Shown here in pieces: positions 10,326-21,487 of a DNA stretch of 64,000 nt. Below the pieces are notes generated by a model, which was given only the letters and a program-made list of their open reading frames with translations, had not been told where the DNA came from and searched no databases. Both the position numbers and the translations under genes were made by a program. Source of the DNA: Rostrohypoxylon terebratum (taxonomy: Eukaryota; Ascomycota; Sordariomycetes; Xylariales; Hypoxylaceae); contig MU385873.1 of assembly GCA_022497145.1 (NCBI GenBank), positions 124,001 to 188,000 of the forward strand. Reading direction: 5' to 3'. The stretch's first letter is position 1. Each line of letters starts with the position of its first letter.

Positions 10326-12046
10326 CTACTTCTGCCTCCTGGCGTATAGATGCTCTGCCGTGGTGATGCATTGCATATTAGCGCCTAGTTTATTTATCGT
10401 CTCCATCCATTCTTCATACGGGTCCGAGTCGAAGACAATACCACCCCCTAGCACCACGATTAGCAAATTGAATCTTCCAGAAAACCCCAAACAAGCGCAG
10501 AGTGATTGGGAAAGGAACACTTACCAGCCTGGAGATACGCCGTCCCATCTTTAACAACCATCGTCCGCAGCGCAATACACGTATCCATCGCACCCTGTAT
10601 CTCCTTCCCGTCTGCTCCGACGCTCCCGTACCCAAAGTACCCAACCGCACCCGCATACACGCCCCTCTTCTCCTTCTCAAGCTCAGCAATAAGCTCCATA
10701 GCCCTGACCTTCGGCGCGCCGGAGACCGTACCGGCAGGAAAGATGGACCGGAAAGCGTCGAACCTCGTCTGATCCGGGCGTAGCACTCCCGAGACCTGCG
10801 ACACAAGATGCTGGACATGGCTAAACCGTTCCACAACCATCAGCCGATCCACGCGCGTGGTCAGCGGGTCGCACACGCGGTTGACATCGTTGCGTGCTAG
10901 ATCCACCAACATGACATGTTCCGCGCGGTCCTTCAGCGAGTTCCTCAACTCATTCGCGAGCAGCTCGTCTTCCTCTGGCGTCTTTCCGCGCTTGACTGTG
11001 CCTGCGATGGGATGTGTAATGATACGCCCTTCTTCCTCTTTCACTAGCAATTCCGGTGACGCGCCGACGATCTGGAAGTCCTGGCAGTTTATGAAGAAGA
11101 GGTAGGGCGACGGGTTGACAGTTCGTAGGTGACGGTATATGTTAAAGGGGTGAAGCGAGGTCGGGCGAGCAAATCGTTGGGAGGGCACGGCTTGGATGAT
11201 GTCGCCCGCCACGATGTGTTTCTTTAGCTCATTTACGTGTCCCTCATAACCGCTTTGTCCAATATTAGACGTGTATTGTTGGTTGAGCTCGATGGGTTGC
11301 TGTACGGGAACGGGTATCTCGGGGGAGTTAAGGATATCGATGAGTTCTTGTATGGTTTCCGTAGCCTTCCTGTATTCCTCTGGGAGGGCATCTAGGTTCT
11401 CCGGAACGCGGAGATAAGTGACGACCTTTATGACACCGAAGAATCTATCAAAAGCCACTATAGTATCAAATAGCATAAAAAGAGACTCTGGAGTTTTTAG
11501 AATGTCCTTCATCGGCCGGGCCGTCTTGGGCTCGAAGTACCGTACGCAGTCGTAGCCTACATAGCCAACAGCACCGCCAGTAAGCGGCGGTAGCCTGAGA
11601 TCTGGTATGTGGGCGACGACATTTTGTGACAACTCTTTCTCGAGCACAGGTAGCGGGTCTACCGATTCTCCATGGCCCTCTCCAGTCTTTAGGATCTTGC
11701 GCGGTCCAGCACCGACAAAACTATATCTACCCACTCGTTCCGTAGCTGCGCTCTCAAAGAGGAAGGAGAAGTCTGATTTCGAATGCTCAGAAACTTTTAA
11801 GTATGCGGCGGAGGGTGTGATGAGATCGGCGGATATTTGTCCATATAGGGGGACGAGGTTTGGTTTCTTAGGTGCTGCAGCGGATTTCGAGAGGATGTCC
11901 TTAACAGTATCTAGCGAGGGCAGAACAACGTCCTATATAGCAAGACATATACCTATTAGTCAACTTGCAGTTTCTCTAAAGGAAGTACTTAGATGAGGAG
12001 GTCTAGGAGGTCTAGGAGGTCTATGGTTCCTTACTGCTTGAGCCAT
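10326..12046 (-). CDS. trpE: Anthranilate synthase component I
   Basis: Converts chorismate and glutamine-derived ammonia to anthranilate, the first step of tryptophan synthesis. Read from the minus strand, exons are 12046-12035 (ATG plus three codons), 11932-10525 and 10447-10326, giving 513 aa. The first exon is only 12 nt: GTAAGG follows MAQA and the next exon starts DVVLPSLDTVKDIL. The N-terminal regulatory part has GRYSFVGAGPRKI. The chorismate-binding domain shows GDIIQAVPSQRF, PYLFFINCQDFQIVGASPE, THPIAGTVKRG, LVDLARNDVNRVC, FPAGTVSGAPKVRAMELI and LQAGGGIVFDSDP. Intron 2 (10448-10524) splits the Gly codon of QAGGGIV. As in other fungi, the glutaminase would be a separate polypeptide. 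A TGACTCA element lies 122 bp upstream. Confidence 0.95.
11996..12022. repeat. three copies of AGGAGGTCT inside trpE intron 1
   Basis: Perfect 9-bp tandem triplication within the 102-nt first intron (11933-12034) of trpE. Confidence 0.8.
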
Positions 12047-12507
12047 TGTGGGCAAGTAAAATATATTTAGAGGGTTAAGTGTAAGACAATTAAGCTTTCG
12101 CTCATCTTCGGTCTCTTCTACTGCGAAGTAGTAGCTCCTTACAATTCTTTCCAATACCAATTAAGGTTGACTCAGCTTTCAATATTCCGATAACTTCAAT
12201 TGGTGTAACCAATTGCTTTTTTTATCCGAAGACGGAGGCGGGGCAATTTCAGATCTGCAGGGAAGGTAGAGATACCTATGCACCTATGCCATATGGTCCT
12301 ATGTAACCCCACCCACATCATGCCATGGTTGAATGATACCTATCTACAAGTACATGGTAGAAACTGTAGATACTAGAACTGAAGATCAATGTCAAGGTTG
12401 GTTATGATCTTTCATATACGACACTATCTCTTACAATTTTACCAATTTTACTTTTTTACTTTTTTACTTCTTTTCTTCAGCTGCATCCCATCTCGAATAG
12501 ATTCCAT
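12047..12507. other. intergenic, trpE promoter side
   Basis: Lies between the trpE start and the end of the next minus-strand gene. It holds the TGACTCA site and T-rich runs around 12437-12476, which probably belong to the 3' region of the upstream gene. Confidence 0.6.
12168..12174. promoter_or_regulatory. Gcn4/CPC-1 response element (TGACTCA) upstream of trpE
   Basis: Palindromic TGACTCA about 122 bp upstream of the trpE start codon. This is the known binding site of Gcn4/CPC-1, the activator of general amino-acid control, which regulates tryptophan genes in fungi. Function here is inferred from motif and position. Confidence 0.6.
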
Positions 12508-13293
12508 CTAGCTCTCAACCGCCAGCGCCTTAGCGCCGACAAGCTTAGCGCTTGCTCCTTTGCCCTCCGTAGTGACAACCCAATACTCGACCTTGACGCC
12601 TCCCTTCGAGACCCGGTATACTCTGACGTCGTTGCCCTTACCTGCCTTTTCCACCGCATCTAGGATTGCCTTGTATTGCCCCTGAGTGTCCCAATCCGCC
12701 GGGTCCAGGATCTCAATCTGCGCATTCGCCGGCTCGGGATGATGTATCAAAGTCGCGAACTCCTCTATAGAAACAATTAACTCTTGCCAACCGCAAATGA
12801 TAAAAAGAAAAGGATAGTATAACTTACCTTCATCTGGTAAACCTTTACCTCCCTCATTCCAGGCCAAGTATACCGGCGCAAACGGCTCGTCCGCGTCGCT
12901 CACGTAGAAACTATCCTTCGTCGCTTCCTGGATAGCGGCCGGGATTTGTGCGCCATCGTCGGTCGCCTTGAACTCTTGCTTGCTAGCACTCTGTGGTTTG
13001 GTGTACCCTTTGCTCGGGTCCTCGTTTGCCTTGTCCAGGAAAGCCATGTAGTCCCCGTCAGACGCCATGTTTCGTGTCTTGGTCGTGGTGAAATTTCGCA
13101 AACTATGAGAGGCGCAAGGAGAGTATAGACTTCGTAGCCTTGCTGGATTCGCGTAGGTTATATACTTTACTTGATCTGGTTGAGTTAAAGCGTTTGTAAG
13201 ACACGAGCTTAAAGGAGTTGGAGCTGGTAGAATCAAGAATCGATGAAATGATCTACAAGTCGCGATGCGTTTATGAACAAGATTGGATGTCAT
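12508..13293 (-). CDS. conserved fungal protein, possibly mitochondrial
   Basis: I do not recognise a named family. Coding exons are (up to) 13293-12828 and 12764-12508, with a 63-nt intron (GTAAGTTATAC...CTATAG) that restores LPDEEEFATL. The core begins at the Met at 13068 (MASDGDYMAFLDKANED, 165 aa) and is acidic and soluble. It contains PVYLAWNEGGKGLPDEEEF, EILDPADWDTQGQY and AGKGNDVRVYRV, and ends KALAVES. The same frame is open upstream through Met 13293. That extension is rich in Arg/Ser/Thr/Leu, poor in acidic residues and ends in SLRNFTTTKTRN, which looks like a mitochondrial targeting sequence. I give the longer start (240 aa), but translation from 13068 is equally possible and would give a cytosolic form. 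Confidence 0.7.
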   Translation of the reverse strand: MTSNLVHKRIATCRSFHRFLILPAPTPLSSCLTNALTQPDQVKYITYANPARLRSLYSPCASHSLRNFTTTKTRNMASDGDYMAFLDKANEDPSKGYTKPQSASKQEFKATDDGAQIPAAIQEATKDSFYVSDADEPFAPVYLAWNEGGKGLPDEGKLYYPFLFIICGWQELIVSIEEFATLIHHPEPANAQIEILDPADWDTQGQYKAILDAVEKAGKGNDVRVYRVSKGGVKVEYWVVTTEGKGASAKLVGAKALAVES

Positions 13294-14050
13294 TGATTCA
13301 GATAGATCGCATTGGGCTGAAAATTGTTGTTCTGCTATAGTACCTGCAGTACTAGTATCAAGGCAAGCTCGTACTACTACTTCCAAGGTTCCTATGACAT
13401 ATGTAGCTGATGATATAATGTTATTAGTATTTTTTCTCACTACTTACATCATAGCCACTAATGAGGGACCCACCCATTACCCCAACCCCGACGCCAATTT
13501 CGAAGTTTCTGTGCCATTACGCTCACACGAACCCAAGCAGCAAGCAAATGCTGATACACCAATGCATTTACTTGCATCTTAAATCTCGCTCAATAAGGCG
13601 CTGTTTTTGGGAGTTTATGAATGAGTCCGCCCGAGGAACTGAATCAAGCCAGTTCGTGTTGAATGGGGTAATGGGGTAAGGGGTAGGTAATAAGATTGGT
13701 AGGTAATTCACTTACCTAGTGAAAAGTCTTCAATTGGATCGCGATTCAACGTACATACCTACTCATTGCAAGTGATGTAGGAGCGGAGAGTGTGTCTTGC
13801 TCGTGAAACTTTCATGGAAGAATAACCGAGTGTCTAGACAGGCATGTCACAATTTATCTACAAATACAATAGATTACGATTCATGTCACAAAGAAGGCAA
13901 AACCATGTAACTTTGTTTTGTTCATGCATTTGTTCATTAACTTCCTTTTATCTCAAATGCCAACCCTAGACCATGCCCATCGCGATAGCCGAAAAGGGAA
14001 CCAGGAACACCGATGCAGCAAAGACAAGATACAAGGAGACGTATAGCCCT
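13294..14050. other. intergenic
   Basis: Spacer between the conserved protein (5' end) and the 3' end of the uL3 gene, both on the minus strand. The frame of the upstream gene stays open to 13440. Nothing else recognised. Confidence 0.6.
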
Positions 14051-15423
14051 CTACGAGCTTTGGGCGAGGTCCTTCTTGAGTGTACCTTGGAATTGCTTCT
14101 TCTCCGCAGGAGTCTGGAAGGCACCGTGACCAAACTCGGAGGATGTGTCGATCCATTTCAGGTCGACCTTCTCCAACGCCTTTCGGGAGGTGTGTGTGAA
14201 CATGGACTTGCGCAGCGTCATGACACGCTTCTTGACACCAGGGATGGAACCCTTGACCATGACGAAGTCGTTGTTGACCTCACCATATCGGACGAAACCA
14301 CCCAGACTAACACTCGTGTTAGTACGATGCATACACGTTAGAAACAGGGGAAAACTTACGGAGTGATGGTCTTCTTGGTGACGTCCTGATCAGTGGAGGC
14401 GTTGGCCTCGTTGTCACCCTTACCAATGCGGTAAATCTTGTGGTTGACCGAGGTACGGTGGTGGTAACCTTGTTGACCAGCACGGGCAACAGTCCACTGG
14501 ACGTGGGAAGGATGCCAGGCGCCGATACAAGCGACCTTTCGGAGACCCTTGTGGGTCTTACGTGGGAGCTTCTTGGTACCCCATCGGGCGGTGACACCGT
14601 TGAAGCCGTGACCCTTGGTGACAGCGATGACATCAATCATCTCGTCCTGCTCGAAGATGGTGTCGATGCTGACAGGCTTCTCGAAAAGACCGTGGCCGAA
14701 TTCGACCTTGTCGGGGACGGAGCCACCGTTGATCTGGATCTCCATAAGGTGGGCCTTCTTCTGCTTGAGGGGGGTCTTTCGGATCTGGGTGTGGGCGAGG
14801 ACACGGACGACGGTGCAGTACTTCTTGATGCGCTCGAGTTCGCGGGTGATGGAGGCACCGCTGCTCTCGGAGTGCTGTTTGGCGTACTTGGTGAAAGCCT
14901 TCTTCTTGCTCTTGTACCAGTTCTTGTAGAATCGTCGCTTAACTTCGTCGCTCAAATGTTCGGCCCAGACGGTGGTGAGAGATCGGAGACCACGGGGAGT
15001 CTCGATGTAGCCCACAAGACCAACAACGATCATCTATAAGATGTTAGCCATAGGCACATAGCCAAGCGGGCTGCGTTGTTCGTACAGGTGGAGTATCAAT
15101 AATTGAGACTGCCTCAACAACTTCCTTCTTGTGTGCCTTTGCGCCAGGTCGGTCGAGGTCGCGGACAATGGTAGTCATGCCGGCCTTGTAGCCCATGGCC
15201 GCAGTGAGGTGGACGGGCTTCTTAGGGTCATCCTTGGGGAAGCTAAAGGTGACAATTGAGAATCAGTACTGAACTTTAGATCGCGAGTATCACGCGAGTG
15301 TGCGGCTTTGTAATGAGAACGAATTACTTACGACTTGACCTTTCCGCGATGACGGGCAGCACGCTTTCGCGGCAAGAAGGCTAGAGAGCCGTGGCGAGGA
15401 GCCTCGAACTTACGGTGCGACAT
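14051..15423 (-). CDS. rpl3: 60S ribosomal protein uL3 (L3)
   Basis: Large-subunit ribosomal protein near the peptidyl transferase centre. Read on the minus strand, exons are 15423-15332, 15242-15086, 15033-14360 and 14306-14051. They sum to 393 codons (392 aa), the usual length for eukaryotic L3. It starts MSHRKFEAPRHGSLAFLPRK and contains FPKDDPKKPVHLTAAMGYKAG, VAVTKGHGFNGVTARWGTKK (the central extension) and HRTSVNHKIYRIGKG; it ends KKDLAQSS. Introns are 89, 52 and 53 nt. Codon use is strongly C-ending, as expected for a highly expressed gene. The long plus-strand ORFs over this locus are shadows of that bias. Confidence 0.97.
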
Positions 15424-15619
15424 TTCGATTGATTCCTTTGGATTGGAGGAAGAAGTCAATCGGATGGTCGTAGGTGTGAGGAATGAGGATTAAGAAAATG
15501 TTCAAGTTTATTAGAGGAGCTTAATCTTTTTTTTTTTTCCCTCGTAGTGCAGGAACGAACCTGTGGGTTGTAAAAACCCCGGCAAATAACCGAATGTGGG
15601 AGAGAACCCCACACAGAAG

Positions 15620-15627
15620 AACCCTAA
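15620..15627. promoter_or_regulatory. telobox AACCCTAA upstream of uL3
   Basis: AACCCTAA about 200 bp upstream of the uL3 ATG. It matches the Tbf1-type motif found in many non-Saccharomyces ribosomal protein promoters. Function is inferred. Confidence 0.5.
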
Positions 15628-15636
15628 AATTTTCAG

Positions 15637-15642
15637 CACGTG
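15637..15642. promoter_or_regulatory. CACGTG E-box (Cbf1-like) upstream of uL3
   Basis: CACGTG ten bp beyond the telobox. A second CACGTG lies at 15724-15729. Tbf1 plus Cbf1 sites are a known pairing in fungal ribosomal protein promoters. Confidence 0.5.
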
Positions 15643-16028
15643 ACCAGACCAGTTTTGGACTTAGCAGGTGGGTGGATCTACATACTAAACTGCACTGGGA
15701 CTCTGCCTTCGGACTCACCACATCACGTGCAAGAGAGAGTTATTATTAAAGAAGAAAATATAAAAATATAAAATTTACAGCACAAATCATACGAGGCCGT
15801 CCGTCGTTAGATTAGGAATTGGATGCGTGTTCGATTCATTGTGATAATTGAAGCAGAACGTTTGATGAAACGATGGGTAGACTTTCATGTAGCCTTGCCA
15901 ATATCTAACAGGGGGGGCAGGTCGCCAAGTTAAGAATTGATATACATAGCATTGGGATAATCCTGGATAATAATAATAATGAAAAGGGTATGTATTGACA
16001 TTGAACATTCGTTGATAAAAACCACATC

Positions 16029-19000
16029 TCACGCGTTTCCCTCCGCCTTTGGAGCAGGCCCCATTATTCCGTTGATGCTGGCACTTGTAGGCGTTGTGTT
16101 CTTCAAATCTCCAGCAGTAGAACTAGGCCCTGACGTAGCACCATTAACAGTCACTTTCTTTTCCTCTTCTCCACTGTCGTCATAATCATCATCAACATCC
16201 ATCTTCCTAGCAGCGCGTTCGGGCTCGCTTATCTGTGGCGGCGCAGGAGCAGCGGGGTGCTCGAGTCTCTGTCGCTCATCTGGGGGAGGAGGGTAGTCCT
16301 TTGGAGCCGGGCTTGGCTGCGGGCCGTCATGGATTAGCCCTGGCATAGGAGGAGGGGCCTGCTGCATTGGGGGAAGATGGTTCGGCATTGAGTGTGCTGG
16401 CGGGTGGTGAGCAGCGTCCGATGGATGATAGCTCTCATGACGTTGCTCCTCGGCACGTCGCATGTCTTCAACTCGCCTCTGCTCGTCAACGCGTCGCTGT
16501 TCCTCCATGCGTCGTTGCTCCTCAAAGCGATGGGCATCAGGAGAGCGGCGATAAGGATCACGAGGGTCACGAGGGTCACGAGGAGGTGTTGATGGTCGTC
16601 GATGACGTATATCTTCCATCCTAGCCCGGTTCTCTTCGTTGGCCGGTTTCTTAATAGCAGGCTCATCTTCCCATTCCCGCATCCTCTTGGGTGCAACCGA
16701 CGACGGTCGATCATGTAGATCAGGGCCAATGGGGCCTTTTGGGTGAGGAGGGCCGGGTTCCATGTTGTTAGGCATTCCTGGTTCCGGATGGTGAGGGAAC
16801 GGCGGCTGGTGTTGGGGGTACGCCGACTTGGGAGAAGGCATGCGGTTGTCATGGATTGGCCTTGGCTCCGAACGGGGGGAGCCGTTGCGGTAAGGCATTA
16901 ACGAATGAGGTGGCGGCGCACCGTTAGGCGGGCCATTCGCGGGACCCATAGCCGACGCAGGTGCCGGCGTGTAGTTTGGGTTATTAACTCTGGCGGGACC
17001 TTGTCCGGCAGGTGGGGGAGGCTGCTGCGATGGACCGGGAAGAGGAGCGTACTGAGCAGGCGGGGGAGAAGGGCCTCTACGAATAGGCGCCGGCATTGGG
17101 CGATTAGACTCGCCGTATTGCCTCATCTCCTGCCGAGGACTGGGCTGACGTGGGAGTGGAGGTGCTGGTCCGCGAAAGGGCTCCCGCTGGTCGTAGGGAT
17201 TGGGCGGCTGGGGTGGGTTGATATCAGCTGTTCTTTGACCCCAACCGTTGGCCGCAGCGGGTCCAGGAGGTGGTCTATGAGGACCTCCGGGGCCGGATTG
17301 CGACAAAGGAGCAGCGGAACCGGTCCACGAGGGAGCTTGCGGTCCTTGAGCGCCGTAAGATTGGGGATGAACGTCGGTAGGCACAGCTTGCGGGAGATTT
17401 CCAGAAGCCTGGCCAGCCCTGAGCAGTTGCAGCCTGGCCTTTATGTGCGGGTTGGCAGGATCCAATTCGGCCGCCCTTTGGTACGCATCTAGGGCATCGG
17501 CGACTTGGTTGTTACAAGACTCGTACTAAAGCGATTCGTCAGTGGTGTTGCACTTGTAGGAGGAGCAAACCCAAACTTACCAATGTGCCCAAGTCATACC
17601 AAACTTCAGATATGTACGGGTTCAAACGGATCGCTCGGGAGTATGCATCTAAAGCATCTCTATACTGATTGATCTGATAGTAGAGCACACCAATGGAACA
17701 CCAGAATGTTGGGTTCCGCCCGTCACGGTACACTGCTTGCTGGTATGCCTCATAGGCCTTGGGATACTTCTGCTGTGACATGTAACATCGACCAAGGAGA
17801 TACCAGCTTTGAGCGTCATTGTTGTCTGCCACGTGTGTTAGAGACGCACAATCGTCACAAATTTGTTGAGAGTAACTCACCTGCAGCGACAGATTTTTCA
17901 AGATACTCAATGGCACGCTCCTGCGTCTGAAAACTACTACTTTGCTGATGATGAAGCCACCCGAGTTGTTGCAAGACCTTGGCATGATTGGGGTCACGTT
18001 CAAGAACTCGCATGTATGCAGCCTTTGCGCTATCATACTACAAACTAGTTAGTCGGCTTCACAAACACACACACCGTCGAATTCCACTTACGTCTTTTTG
18101 CTGTTCATGCACGTGTCCAATTTGGAACCAGATATCTTCCTCTGTTAATGGTGGCGGAGGAGAATTTACAATGTATTTGAAGCACTGCGACATGTCAGAA
18201 TTGTCAAAAAGTGGCAGCATGATTTACCAAGGGGATCGTACCTCTAAGCTTGGGCCATACTTTGACTGTTGCTTATATATGATGCCCAGCCTAAAGTAGA
18301 TTTCGTTGGCCTTTTCAAAATCGGGTTGCATCTGCATAACCTGCGAAAATGCTTCTTCGGCATGGTCAAGGGATCCATATCGATCATATAGAATTCCTAT
18401 GCCGTACCAAAGCTTAGGCTCCTAGATCTCGTTAGTCAGATATATCTATGGTAAGAAAGATCTCGCGTCTCTTACCTTCGGGTTCGGTAGATTAACTAGT
18501 GCAGATTGGTAGGCGGCATATGCTTGTTGCAAGTCATCCATCATGAGATAGCAATGACCTGAAAAGTTATGTTAGTTCGGCTTATTGGGTTTGATGTTTG
18601 TTCAATCCGGACATACCTAAGCTACCCCAAACCTCTCCGTTGTTGGCATCTATCTTTAGAATCGCCTGGAGATACTCGACCGCCTTGTGGAAATCCTCTC
18701 TAGTCCGAAGGATCAGACTAATGGCGTTCATCGCAGGAATCGAGTTAGGGTTGGCAGACAACGCGTGCTCGTATGCGATCATGGCTTCGTCCAGGTTACC
18801 AAGCAGCTCAGAGAAACTACCTGCGCAAGAGTTAGCAATTGACTGCACTAAGCGATTGAGACATTGAAATTCGCTTACCAATTTGCATCCACAGGGCCTC
18901 GTTAACGGCTACGATGTGGCGCGACGGAGCCCATTGAACACCTTGAGCCGGACCTGGTGGAGGGGGAGGAGGTACGGGAGGACCGTGATGCTGCATCTGC

Positions 19001-19035
19001 ATCGCCATCTGAGGCGAAGGGTGATGGTTTGCCAT
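16029..19035 (-). CDS. ssn6: Cyc8/Ssn6-type transcriptional corepressor (TPR protein)
   Basis: Partner of Tup1 in the general corepressor complex recruited by DNA-bound repressors. Eight exons on the minus strand: 19035-18879, 18820-18617, 18558-18476, 18421-18242, 18184-18092, 18037-17881, 17825-17581 and 17525-16029 (871 aa). The six short internal exons encode much of the TPR array. The N-terminus is His/Gln/Pro-rich (run of six Pro), then AVNEALWMQIGSFSELLG opens about ten TPRs, including GEVWGSLGHCYLM, LWYGIGILYDRYG, IWFQIGHVHEQQK and SWYLLGRCYMSQQ, ending DPANPHIKARLQLLRAG. The last exon encodes a long Pro/Gln/Arg-rich disordered tail. It includes repeated DPR units (around 16561-16585) and a run of EEQRR-like units, and ends with an acidic VDDDYDDSGEEE and GPAPKAEGNA. 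All seven introns are 54-59 nt. Confidence 0.95.
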
Positions 19036-21447
19036 GGCTGATTACTTAAGGGGTATATTGGTCTAGATCAGCCTCGACCAGGCTTTTATGACTTATACCA
19101 GCTTCGGTTCGACGACACGAGACAAAGAATGTTAAAAGTTAAATAAGACTCAGAGTCTTGTAGCGCGCGAAACTTGGTCGCGCAGGAAAAGTATGTGAAG
19201 AGAAGTTGCATAAAACAAGACGAAAAAAAAAGGAATTTGGAAAAAAAAGAATGGGAGGGAAAGAATAGTCGTAAGAAGAAAGGATAAAATAGTAGATATT
19301 TTGGCGCGTTGGCGCGAAACTCTCGTGGTTGTGAGCTCAGTGAATTGCGGCAGTAGAATGTAGGTTTTAACGGTCGCAGCTTCGTAGATTATGGACGATG
19401 GCCTGCGTCGGGCGGGAAAGCGCCTATTACTCGCTGCAGCTAAGTACCAAAGCAATATCAAAAAGTACCTCGGGTAAGACCGAACGACGGGTAACGATGG
19501 TGGGCGGGCGACAAGAGTGAAGTTAATGTTAGAGTCGAAGTAGGAGAGACAAACTTGAGGCTCAATGTCCTCTTGACGACCTAATACTTGGTAGGGGAGG
19601 GGAGAATAAGCGGTGGAGAGGCTGGACGGGAAGGAGAAGAAGAGTTGGGAAACGGTCCAAGGAGGATTTCCCCTTCCAATGCTTTCGTGGGTAAGGGTAG
19701 CTGAGAGGAGAAGCATGGGAGTATAATGTGGGGCATGAGTTCCTGGACCCGGAAGGAGCCAAGACACAGGTACCCACGGCGTATTTGATTGTACCTAGGT
19801 ACTTTTCTATACTACTACGTCGTATGTACACTCATATGTACACATGTACGTGAGACTTTTCAGACGTGCAGATATTTATGGGGCGGACTGTGGTTTTTTT
19901 TTTCTTGGCTTAGCTACTACGCAGTACGCAGTATGATGAATGGAAAAAAATAGGTTCCCCATACAGTCCACATTTACACATTATTATATTATCTACTAGC
20001 GCGACTTGGTTACAACTACCACTAGATCCTTGCGTCCCCTTCTTCGTTCTTCGGTTATTATTGTATTGGCCATATCACGACGACTTCATCAAGATCTCCA
20101 CGACACATCAGACGATAACTATGGAACGTCTGTACGGTGATCAATATTGTACTGTGGACGCGTCAAACCTGTGGTATGTGTGTAGGGTTAGGCTTATCAC
20201 GCGCGTAGACAGTTCTGACAGTTAGGTTATATCGGAGCGTTACTTTAGTCTCGAGTTTCATCGATTACCAACTAACAGATGCTTCAAAGAACAAAAAGAT
20301 GATAAAAATCTTTCAAAGTTCGGTGGTAAGAGTATGAAGTCTTTTGAATTGGCGAGAATATGCTTATTAGGAACACCAGTCGTTATCGTCGAGGAGGACA
20401 GTGTGCTTCCTTCCCTGTGTTTGGCTCAAGGTTGTCTCTAGGGCTGCGTCACCATTCTATCGTCTCCCGCAAACTTTAGCAAGACGGGTAGTGAGTCAAG
20501 GTTTAGCTTCAGCTCTTAACGATTGAACTTTGTTGTGTCATTTCTAACCTGAGATATATGTACGGATGCTCATGTAAGTTTATAAAAACCGGGGGCTAAG
20601 GACAACCGCGCAAAGTTGTTGGTGTTGATAGTTCCTGCAAGGAATAAGGGAAGGTACGGGCTAGTGACTTCCTCAAGACTTTGACCGAGAGGCGGCCAAA
20701 GTTCCGAAACACGTACAAATTTGGGACAATCACCGGTCGTGGCGGCTCGGACGGATTCGCTCTTACCTTGCCGCTTGGCCCCAAAAGAGGGTTGCTTAGG
20801 GTTGCTTGGAAGGGGCGTGTGGAACAGCCACGGGCCCCACCACCATCAATCCCTCATCGCACTAGGCAAGTTTAGGTGCTAGGTCTGGTGCTAGGTCTAG
20901 TGTAGGCTGTAGGTACGTACTACGTAGCCAAGTAGCATAGGCACGGTACGGGAGTACATTTCATGGATGTGTGGACATGGATGTAAGGATGGTAAGGATG
21001 TACTATGTAAGGATGTAAGGATGTCATGGTCATGGTCATGGATGAAGGAACTCTACGAACAATTTAGACAATTTAGGTAAATTCTCTAGGAACGCTTATC
21101 TCTCGTTAGTATGTCGGAGTATTTACCCTCATCAAACCAACCAGACGACGTGAGCCTACCAACCCAACTCCCATCGTGAGCCTTGACGCACAGGAACAGA
21201 TTACCCAACCTAGCTAAAGCCGGTTGTTTTTTTTCAGCAGGTTTTAAAGTCCCGACTGACACTTGTCAAACATACAGGGCAATGAACGACAACGCACTCA
21301 CCCGCATCGTTGTCGGCGTTGTAGTATCTTCATCGTCGTCATCAGATTGTCAAATCAAAGACAAGAAAAAAGATTTCTCATCATGAGAATATAAAACAAA
21401 TGAAATGAATGAGTAATGGGAAAAATGATAACATGAGAGGTAGAATT

Positions 21448-21487
21448 GATGGATGGATGGATGGATGGATGGATGGATGAATGAATG
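21448..21487. repeat. (GATG)n microsatellite
   Basis: About eight GATG units followed by two GAAT-type units. On the minus strand this reads as Ile-His-Pro-Ser repeats in spurious ORFs. Confidence 0.85.

Larger units (their letters stand above)
15424..16028. other. intergenic, uL3 promoter region
   Basis: Between the uL3 start and the SSN6 stop, both minus-strand. Contains a T-tract near 15527-15538, a telobox-like motif and two CACGTG boxes (separate entries). The remainder is the SSN6 3' region. Confidence 0.65.

Noticed and set aside
14440..15039. 199-aa plus-strand ORF over uL3
   Set aside because: Asp/Val/Leu-rich antisense shadow of the ribosomal protein codons.
19150..19767. 205-aa minus-strand ORF upstream of SSN6
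   Set aside because: Low-complexity Ser/Leu/Phe sequence in the leader/promoter region with no recognisable domain; ends in T-rich tracts.
21448..21487. Telomere-like or interspersed repeat
   Set aside because: Plain GATG microsatellite, not the TTAGGG telomere unit.
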